From Pontibacter sp. E15-1 (lineage in GTDB: Bacteria; Bacteroidota; Bacteroidia; Cytophagales; Hymenobacteraceae), in contig NZ_JAKVIR010000040.1 of the NCBI RefSeq assembly GCF_022601975.1, positions 1-39,316 of the forward strand: DNA of 39,316 bases, given 5' to 3'. Position numbers and translations under genes: made by a program. This document shows, one piece after another, positions 33,717 through 39,316 of this stretch. The notes below the pieces were generated by a model, which saw nothing but the letters and a program-made list of their open reading frames with translations, ran no database searches and had not been told where the DNA came from. Position 1 is the stretch's first letter, and every line of letters begins with the position of its first letter.

Positions 33717-34550
33717 ATGTCCCTCTCCATCACATCCCTCAACTCAGGCAGCAATGGCAACTGTTATTACATCGGAAACGACCAGGAGGCTGTGCTGGTG
33801 GACGTGGGCATCTCGTGCCGCGAAACCGAGCGCCGCATGGCGCGCCTCGGCCTGTCGATGCACAAGGTGAAGGCCATATTCGTGTCGCACGAGCATTCAG
33901 ACCATATCCGGGGCATACCGGTACTGGCCCGCAAGTATAAGCTGCCGGTATACATCACCCCTTTTACGCAGTTAAATTCCCGTCTCAGCTATGAGGGCGT
34001 AACTGTCTTGCCGTTTGTGGGGTATGAGCCGGTATGGGTGGGCAGCCTCTGCGTCAGGCCCTTCCCGAAACTGCACGACGCCGCAGACCCGCACAGTTTT
34101 GTGGTAAGCGGCGAGGGCGTCAACATCGGCGTGTTCACAGACATTGGCTCGCCTTGCCAGCACGTGATCCAGCATTTTCAGGAGTGCCATGCTGCTTTTC
34201 TGGAAGCCAACTACGACGATGCGCTGCTGGACAAAGGGCGCTATCCATACCACCTGAAGCAGCGAATTCGCGGCGGCCGCGGGCACCTTTCCAACAAACA
34301 GGCCATCACGCTATTTACGGGGTATAAACCTGACCACATGAGCCACGTGCTGCTGGCCCATCTCTCGAAAGACAACAACTGCCCCAACCTGGTCAAAGAG
34401 CTGTTTACTGCCCACGCGGCGGGCACAGAGGTTGTGGTGGCCTCGCGCTTCGTGGAGACGCCTGTGTATACCATACATGCCGCAACAGGTATAAACCTGC
34501 GTCCCATCACGCGTCCGGTAATTCCTGAGCAGCTCAAGCTTGCCTTCTAA
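33717..34550 (+). CDS. MBL-fold metallo-hydrolase, WalJ/YycJ-like
   Basis: A 277-aa metallo-beta-lactamase-fold protein. The metal site H58-x-H60-x-D62-H63 (VSHEHSDH) is intact, with the typical opening SITSLNSGSNGNCYYIG and DVGISCRETERRM. Further ligands are likely in KLHDAADP, FTDIG and LLAHLSKDNN. The motifs and length match the YycJ/WalJ group, cytosolic phosphodiesterase/nuclease-type enzymes that in Firmicutes accompany the WalRK system; no such kinase is nearby here. The start ATG 33717 directly precedes the conserved opening. The mscS gene lies 292 nt downstream in the same direction; the gap has no recognisable gene. Confidence 0.92.
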   Translation: MSLSITSLNSGSNGNCYYIGNDQEAVLVDVGISCRETERRMARLGLSMHKVKAIFVSHEHSDHIRGIPVLARKYKLPVYITPFTQLNSRLSYEGVTVLPFVGYEPVWVGSLCVRPFPKLHDAADPHSFVVSGEGVNIGVFTDIGSPCQHVIQHFQECHAAFLEANYDDALLDKGRYPYHLKQRIRGGRGHLSNKQAITLFTGYKPDHMSHVLLAHLSKDNNCPNLVKELFTAHAAGTEVVVASRFVETPVYTIHAATGINLRPITRPVIPEQLKLAF

Positions 34551-34842
34551 AATCCATACCCTGGCGGCTCGGCCGCTTTCGACTCATCTGTAATACAAAA
34601 GCGCGCCGCTTCCGGCCATTCGCGGCTGTTCGCTACATGCATTCCCGAATTACCTGCCTGTATAGTTTCCCGGTTCTGCTGCGCTAAATTTTAGCCCTTC
34701 CGGAAAACTCAATTCACACAAAGTGGTAAAAGAGGTGTTAAAACTTTGGGTGTCCGCCTCGGCTATCGTAATTTTAGTGTTGGAGAGGCTATCCCGAGAG
34801 GGCGGCTCTGCCATTTTATTAAATTTATATAATCTTATTGCA

Positions 34843-35910
34843 ATGAATGACTATCTGGGAAAAGTGTATTTCCAAAACACTGTGCAGGACTATCTGATCG
34901 TGTTGGGCATCATTCTGCTTGGGCTACTCCTGATTGGGCTTTTCAAGCGGGTTGTCCTGACGCGGCTGCAGAAACTGACCGCGCACACCTCTACCTCTAT
35001 CGACAATTATGTGGTGGAGGGTATGGAGCGGTTCGGGGTGCCGGCACTATATATTACCTTACTTTACGTGGCCGTCAATTACCTGGTGCTGACCGAGAAG
35101 ATGCAGAATGTGATGCGCATCGCCGTCACGGTAGTGGTGACGGTGCTGGTGATCCGGTTCATTTCCACGGCGATCATGTTTATGCTGCGCTCCTTTGTCC
35201 GGAAGCAGAGCAATGGCGAGGAGAAGGTGAAACAGCTGGGTGGCCTGATGCTGCTCATCAATGTGATGATTTGGTCTATCGGCCTGGTGTTCCTGTTCGA
35301 CAACATGGGCTACGATGTCACCACCGTGATCGCTGGTTTGGGGATAGGCGGTATCGCCATTGCCCTGGCCGCGCAGAACATCCTGGGCGACCTTTTCAAT
35401 TACTTCGTGATTTTCTTTGACAGGCCCTTCGAGGTCGGCGATTTTATTATCGTGGACGACAAGATGGGCGTGGTGGAGTATGTCGGTATCAAAACCACCC
35501 GGCTAAAAAGCCTCTCCGGTGAGCAGCTCATACTATCCAACAGCGACCTGACCAGCTCCAGGCTGCATAATTACAAGCGGATGCAGCGCCGCCGGGTTGT
35601 CTTCAAGATAAACGTAACCTACCAGACGCCGATGGAGCACATCAAAGAGATTCCGGTTCTGATAAAGTCGATCATACAGGCGCAGAGCAAGACAGAGTTC
35701 GACCGTTCGCACTTCAGCGCGTACGGCGATTCCAGCCTCGATTTTGAGTCGGTATACTATGTGCTGAGTTCAGACTATACCACGTATATGGATATCCAGC
35801 AGGCCATCAACCTGCGGATTTTTGAAGAGTTCCAGATGCGCGGGATAGAGTTCGCTTACCCGACGCGCATGCTTTATGTGCAAAACCAGCCGTTAGAAGA
35901 AGCGCTTTAA
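34843..35910 (+). CDS. MscS family mechanosensitive ion channel
   Basis: A 355-aa inner-membrane channel that opens on membrane tension during hypo-osmotic shock. It has transmembrane helices at about 20-40, 66-85, 93-120 and 135-165, and the pore-lining TM3 with GLGIGGIAIALAAQNILGDLF (about 165-185) followed by the beta domain (RPFEVGDFIIVDDKMGVVEYVGIKTTRLKSL) and a C-terminal alpha/beta vestibule. ATG 34843 is chosen; the longer frame opens with GTG at 34723 and adds 40 residues that are not needed for the first helix. It is larger than E. coli MscS (286 aa) because of one extra N-terminal helix. Confidence 0.93.
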   Translation: MNDYLGKVYFQNTVQDYLIVLGIILLGLLLIGLFKRVVLTRLQKLTAHTSTSIDNYVVEGMERFGVPALYITLLYVAVNYLVLTEKMQNVMRIAVTVVVTVLVIRFISTAIMFMLRSFVRKQSNGEEKVKQLGGLMLLINVMIWSIGLVFLFDNMGYDVTTVIAGLGIGGIAIALAAQNILGDLFNYFVIFFDRPFEVGDFIIVDDKMGVVEYVGIKTTRLKSLSGEQLILSNSDLTSSRLHNYKRMQRRRVVFKINVTYQTPMEHIKEIPVLIKSIIQAQSKTEFDRSHFSAYGDSSLDFESVYYVLSSDYTTYMDIQQAINLRIFEEFQMRGIEFAYPTRMLYVQNQPLEEAL

Positions 35911-36007
35911 AAAAAAGCCTTTCCGCTTCAGCTGCATCAAACGATATACTTAACTGGTATGGCTTATTGCTCTATACTGCACAGCCATACCCTACATCAG
36001 GAAAATT

Positions 36008-36994
36008 ATGCAATACAGAAAACTAGGAAAAACAGGATTTGAGGTGTCGGAAGTGTCGTTGGGCACCTGGCAAGTGGGCGGCCGCTGGGGCGAGCACTTC
36101 AGTGAGCAGACTGCGGAACGCATCATCAACGAGGCCATTGACGCGGGCGTGAACTTTATCGACACCGCCGACGTGTACAGCGACGGCGAAAGCGAGGCCG
36201 CCGTGGCCAGGGTGGTAAAAAGCCGCTCCGAAAATGTATACATCGCCACCAAGTGCGGACGCCAGATTCAGCCCCATACCCCCGAGGGGTATACCGCGCA
36301 GCGCCTGATCGGCTACGTGGAAGACAGCCTTCGGAACATGAAAACCGATACCATCGACCTGATTCAGCTGCATTGCCCGCCCACCGAAATCTACAACCGG
36401 CCCGAGATATTTGAGGCTTTTGAGCGCCTGCAGGAACAGGGCAAAATCCGGAACCTGGGTGTCAGCGTGGAGTTGGTGGACGAGGCGCTGATGGCAATGA
36501 AATACCCCAACGTGGCGACGGTGCAGATCATCTATAACATGTTCCGCCTCAAGCCCAGCGAGGCGTTTTTCGCAAAGGCCACCCAAAACAACGTGGGCAT
36601 CATCGCCCGCGTGCCCCTGGCAAGCGGGCTGCTGACCGGAAAAATGAGCCAGGACACGACGTTTAGCGCTGAAGACCACCGGAATTTCAACCGCAACGGC
36701 GAGGCATTCGACAAAGGGGAGACTTTCTCTGGCGTGGAGTATGACCTTGGACTTGAGGCGGTGGAAGCCCTGAAGAAACTGTTCCCGGGAGATAGCCCGC
36801 TGGCGGCCTGGGCTATCCGCTGGGTGCTGATGGCCCGTGCCGTAAGCACGGTTATACCGGGCGCCTCCAAGCCGGAGCAAGTAGCATCCAACATCAAAGC
36901 CTCGGAGCTTCCGGCCTTATCTGCGGAGCAAATGCAGGGGGTTGAGGCTATCTACGACCAGTATATAAAGCCAAGCGTGCATCCGCAGTGGTAG
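36008..36994 (+). CDS. Aldo/keto reductase
   Basis: A 328-aa NADPH-dependent oxidoreductase with a TIM-barrel fold. The catalytic tetrad is complete: D52 (FIDTADVY), Y57, K82 (ATKCGRQ) and H122 (IQLHCPP). The cofactor-binding end appears as WAIRWVLMARAVSTVIPGASKPEQV. The opening MQYRKLGKTGFEVSEVSLG places it in the AKR11/13-like group with general stress protein 69/YghZ relatives, whose substrates are varied aldehydes. It shares this opening with the second reductase at 37742, and a small NTPase gene lies between the two. It is followed by a heptamer-repeat tract and not by an obvious terminator. Confidence 0.94.
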   Translation: MQYRKLGKTGFEVSEVSLGTWQVGGRWGEHFSEQTAERIINEAIDAGVNFIDTADVYSDGESEAAVARVVKSRSENVYIATKCGRQIQPHTPEGYTAQRLIGYVEDSLRNMKTDTIDLIQLHCPPTEIYNRPEIFEAFERLQEQGKIRNLGVSVELVDEALMAMKYPNVATVQIIYNMFRLKPSEAFFAKATQNNVGIIARVPLASGLLTGKMSQDTTFSAEDHRNFNRNGEAFDKGETFSGVEYDLGLEAVEALKKLFPGDSPLAAWAIRWVLMARAVSTVIPGASKPEQVASNIKASELPALSAEQMQGVEAIYDQYIKPSVHPQW

Positions 36995-37004
36995 GGGTGT
37001 TTCG

Positions 37005-37059
37005 ATACAAGTAGCACGACTACATACAAGTAGCACGACACACGACACACGACACACGA
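37005..37059 (+). repeat. Direct repeat and heptamer tandem tract
   Basis: ATACAAGTAGCACGAC occurs twice (37005-37020, 37024-37039). It merges into three and a half CACGACA units (37034-37059) that end in a T-run. The tract begins 11 nt after the stop of the aldo/keto reductase gene. Confidence 0.75.
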
Positions 37060-37129
37060 TTTTATTCGTCAGGCTGATTGCTTTTGATCTTTAAGGAAAT
37101 TAGACTGTAACCTATAATAAACTCTTTTG

Positions 37130-37690
37130 ATGCAACCGAAGAAAGTAGTGGTGGCTTCCCTGAACCCTGTCAAAGTGCAGGCCGCGCTGGAAGGAATCAG
37201 GCGCATGTTTCCAGAGGAATCTTTCGAAGCTATACCCCGATCTGTGCCCTCTAACGTGGCGGAGCAGCCCATGACGGATACCGAGACCTTAACCGGGGCC
37301 GTCAATCGGGTGAACAACGCCTTTGACACACACCCGGACGCTGATTTTTGGGTTGGGATAGAGGGCGGCGTGGCCGGGATGGATGGAGAACTGACGGCGT
37401 TTGCCTGGGTAGTGGTGCGCTCCGGCGGCCTGGTGGGCAAGGCACGGTCGGGCACCTTCTTCCTGCCGCGCGCTGTAGCCGACCTGGTGGCGCAGGGCAT
37501 CGAGCTGGGTACTGCCGACGACATGGTGTTTAACCGCAACAACTCAAAACAGGCGGGCGGTGCCATCGGCATTCTAACAGCAAATGCCCTCGACCGTAAA
37601 CAGCTCTATGCGCAGGCAGTCATGCTTGCCTTGGTGCCGTTCAAAAACGAACCGCTGTATGCTGGCACAGAGTCCGCGGCACAACGTTAG
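37130..37690 (+). CDS. yjjX: Inosine/xanthosine triphosphatase (YjjX family)
   Basis: A 186-aa house-cleaning NTPase that hydrolyses ITP and XTP. Signature segments are VVVASLNPVKVQAALEG at the N-terminus (nucleotide loop), SNVAEQPMTDTETLTGAVNRV, the DADFWVGIEGGV strand-loop, AWVVVRSGGLVGKARSGTFFLP, and DDMVFNRNNSKQAGGAIGILT. The family is 165-190 aa, so the length is normal. ATG 37130 is preferred over the TTG one codon earlier. It lies between two aldo/keto reductase genes on the same strand with gaps of 135 and 51 nt. Confidence 0.9.
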   Translation: MQPKKVVVASLNPVKVQAALEGIRRMFPEESFEAIPRSVPSNVAEQPMTDTETLTGAVNRVNNAFDTHPDADFWVGIEGGVAGMDGELTAFAWVVVRSGGLVGKARSGTFFLPRAVADLVAQGIELGTADDMVFNRNNSKQAGGAIGILTANALDRKQLYAQAVMLALVPFKNEPLYAGTESAAQR

Positions 37691-37741
37691 GAATAACATC
37701 ATGTAACCTGGGGTATAATTACTCCACTTGAAAACAAACAC

Positions 37742-38638
37742 ATGCGGTATAAAACACTTGGGAAATCCGGGATTGAGGTAAGTGAAGTGAGCTTCGGCTG
37801 TATGTCGCTGGGGGATGACCAGGCGCTGAACACGCAACTTCTGCAGCAAGCCCTGGAAAAAGGCATTACGCTTTTTGACACGGCTGATCTATACCAACAG
37901 GGGCAGAACGAGATAACCGTGGGGAATGCCTTGAAAGGAATGCGCCAACAGGTGGTGCTGGCCACCAAGGTAGGGAACCAGTTGCGCCCAGATGGCAGCG
38001 GCTGGGACTGGAACCCAACAAAGGCTTATATCTTGCAAGCTGTTGAGAAAAGCCTGCAGCGCCTGCAGACAGACTATATCGACCTCTACCAGCTCCATGG
38101 GGGCACGCTGGAAGACCCGGTTGACGAGACCATCGAAGCCTTTGAGACACTGAAGCAACAGGGAAAGATCCGGGCATATGGTATATCTTCTATCCGTCCC
38201 AACGTGATCCGGGAGTATGTGAAGCGCTCGTCCATCGCCTCCGTGATGATGCAATACAGCCTGCTCGACCGCCGTCCGGAGGAATCCTGCTTCGGGCTTC
38301 TTCAGGAACATAAAATCGGGGTGCTGGCACGTGGGAGTTATGCGCAGGGGCTCCTGCTGGGCAAGCAGGCAAAATCCTACCTGAACCGCTCTGAGCAGGA
38401 AGTGACTGATGCGGCAGCAGCCGTGCAGCGTGTGGCGGGTACCGGCCGTTCGGCAGCAGAGGTGGCCGCGGGCTTTGTCTTGCACCAGCCCGCAGTAACA
38501 TCGGCCGTGTTGGGTATCCGCACAGCAGCGCAACTTCGGGATGCCATGCAGGTAGCGGAAGCCAACCCGCTTCAGGATGCCGAAGCAGACGAACTGATGG
38601 CTAAAGTGCCAGCCAATTTGTACGAGCAGCACAGGTAA
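37742..38638 (+). CDS. Aldo/keto reductase
   Basis: A 298-aa NADPH-dependent reductase with the tetrad D46 (LFDTADLY), Y51, K76 (ATKVGNQ) and H in DLYQLHGGT. The C-terminal segment AAGFVLHQPAVTSAVLGIRTAAQL is the cofactor-phosphate binding region. It begins MRYKTLGKSGIEVSEVSFG, parallel to the reductase at 36008, but the rest differs enough that the two are separate subfamilies and not a recent duplication. The start follows the yjjX stop by 51 nt, so it could be co-transcribed. A strong terminator follows at 38667. Confidence 0.94.
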   Translation: MRYKTLGKSGIEVSEVSFGCMSLGDDQALNTQLLQQALEKGITLFDTADLYQQGQNEITVGNALKGMRQQVVLATKVGNQLRPDGSGWDWNPTKAYILQAVEKSLQRLQTDYIDLYQLHGGTLEDPVDETIEAFETLKQQGKIRAYGISSIRPNVIREYVKRSSIASVMMQYSLLDRRPEESCFGLLQEHKIGVLARGSYAQGLLLGKQAKSYLNRSEQEVTDAAAAVQRVAGTGRSAAEVAAGFVLHQPAVTSAVLGIRTAAQLRDAMQVAEANPLQDAEADELMAKVPANLYEQHR

Positions 38639-38666
38639 CTCACCGCAATAAGATTTGTTTGTTGAA

Positions 38667-38716
38667 AACCATCTATACCCTTAGCAGGCCGCAAAGGGTA
38701 TAGATGGTTTTTTTAT
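38667..38716 (+). terminator. Intrinsic terminator of the second aldo/keto reductase gene
   Basis: A 16-bp stem (AACCATCTATACCCTT pairs with the complementary arm ending TAGATGGTT) is followed by seven T. Confidence 0.9.
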
Positions 38717-38861
38717 TTGGAGGGGTATGGCGGATTTTTCGTTCAGGAACATCCATCCAGACTTTCTTTCAAAGGGGTATGTGTGCCAGTTAAAGACTCG
38801 CTTAAAGAAAGGACTATGTATGGAGTAGGGAGCTTCTACGGGGGGTGGTTCAGCTATAGAC

Positions 38862-38898
38862 AAAAAAAAGATGGCTCCTGCGTGAGGAGTCATCTTTT
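38862..38898 (-). terminator. Intrinsic terminator, minus strand
   Basis: AAAAGATG-CTCCT pairs with AGGAG-CATCTTTT around a short loop, and on the minus strand eight T follow. It marks the 3' end of a transcript coming from the right, past the decayed frame at 38918-39246. Confidence 0.75.
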
Positions 38899-38917
38899 AA
38901 TTTGAAAATTTTACTTT

Positions 38918-39246
38918 TCAACTTTTAGCCGTTTTTTTATACGGCCCCATAGGGGCAGCGGTTTTCCGGAAGCCAAAGATTTTCCATTTATTTTTTAATA
39001 TCTTGGCCAGATACACGGTTTGCGGCATCAGATGCAAGAAAAGTAGGTATAAATTGGCGTGAATCAGCCCGATAAAAAAACAAGCTGGTTTGATAAACAG
39101 GCTATATGGCCAGTTATACCTCCACGAAGGCGCTTAACTATTTTTTGAGAGGAGGGGTGCCCGAGCCTGTAACGGCAGCTTGCCGTATAGAGGTGACGAT
39201 ACCGTATAGCTATAACCTAACGCATGCAATCTTTTCTCCTGCTCTT
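38918..39246 (-). pseudogene. Decayed or truncated 3' end of an unidentified membrane-protein gene
   Basis: One minus-strand frame runs from the insertion-sequence boundary to TGA at 38918-38920 with a single internal stop, TAA at 39134-39136. After that stop it reads WRYNWPYSLFIKPACFFIGL, then a second hydrophobic stretch (HANLYLLFLHL) and a very basic end (KILKNKWKIFGFRKTAAPMG). This is like the last helix and tail of an integral membrane protein, but I cannot name the family. The first internal ATG (39028) would give only 36 aa. A terminator lies 20 nt downstream. It may instead be a non-coding repeat. Confidence 0.35.
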
Positions 39247-39247
39247 A

Positions 39248-39316
39248 GAAGCTGTTTTAAAACCTATTAAGCCCTTTTTAACATTATAGAGATCATCGCC
39301 AAATAGACCATGCTCT
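39248..39316 (-). mobile_element. End of an insertion sequence (right side outside window)
   Basis: GAAGCTGTTTTAAAACC (39248 onward) is the terminal inverted repeat also found on the MITE at 30439-30569, matching for 21 of 22 bases. TTA precedes it (39245-39247), the same target sequence as the MITE. The frame inside encodes a transposase C-terminus. The rest of the element lies beyond the window. Confidence 0.8.
39267..39316 (-). CDS. Transposase C-terminus, partial (probable IS5-type)
   Basis: The last 15 residues before TAA at 39267-39269 read SMVYLAMISIMLKRA; the frame stays open to the window edge. A short hydrophobic end closed by Lys-Arg, starting immediately inside a terminal inverted repeat, is how many IS5-family DDE transposases end. 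The family is inferred from this tail and the TTA target; the catalytic residues are outside the window. Confidence 0.6.
   Translation of the reverse strand, partial: SMVYLAMISIMLKRA

Noticed and set aside
37130..38638. yjjX and the two aldo/keto reductases as a metabolic operon
   Set aside because: Same strand, but the first gap of 135 nt contains repeats and the functions share no substrate; co-transcription is possible without a pathway link.
38717..38905. 62-codon plus-strand frame between two terminators
   Set aside because: It starts at a terminator T-run and ends in another terminator stem; no protein-like pattern.

Overview
The window looks like a chromosomal segment of a Bacteroidota bacterium, most likely Cytophagales/Hymenobacteraceae and probably close to Pontibacter. 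The reasons are the protein repertoire (OmpA/TPR/PD40 envelope protein, M61 and M13 peptidases, IcmF-type fused acyl-CoA mutase, ThrA-type aspartokinase genes, DUF2147), promoter-like TAnnTTTG elements, near absence of Shine-Dalgarno sequences and a marked excess of the hexamer TATACC/GGTATA. The genus is an inference. Most of the window is ordinary GC-rich core genome. The accessory material lies at about 15.4-16.3 kb and 29.7-30.6 kb and at the right edge.

Layout. 0-9 kb: a secreted DUF2147 protein; a candidate stand-alone structured RNA carrying a 12-nt anti-SD match and a 23-codon mini-ORF; a small membrane protein; a divergent pair of NlpC/P60 hydrolase and M61 peptidase; NAD(P)-type glutamate dehydrogenase flanked by two related SpoIIAA/STAS-like proteins; an FKBP isomerase; and two unlisted micro-proteins (43 and 49 aa), each with one membrane helix and an acidic tail. 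9-15.4 kb: icmF with a PAS-LuxR regulator upstream, then lepA. 15.4-16.6 kb: a broken DUF433/DUF5615 toxin-antitoxin locus. The antitoxin has an in-frame TAG, and a low-GC DUF4375 gene followed by an attC-like imperfect palindrome separates it from the toxin. folD follows.

17.8-24.3 kb (minus strand): threonine branch genes in the order aspartokinase, thrB, thrC, thrA (AK-HSDH fusion). In front is a probable leader with a 46-codon ORF containing a Thr/Ile run and an intrinsic terminator. Divergent from it are queE and a PorE-like OmpA-family protein. 27.6-39 kb: M13 peptidase, ankyrin protein, secreted VOC protein, GH13 (TreS-like) enzyme, WalJ-type metallo-hydrolase, MscS channel, two aldo/keto reductases and a YjjX-like NTPase.

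Mobile DNA: a 131-bp MITE (30439-30569) with 22-bp perfect inverted repeats has inserted exactly at the stop codon of the ankyrin gene. The same terminal repeat starts an insertion sequence at 39248, whose transposase C-terminus runs off the window. Heptamer tandem repeats follow the stop codons of three plus-strand genes, and two copies of a G-rich intergenic repeat are present. No rRNA, tRNA or CRISPR array was found.
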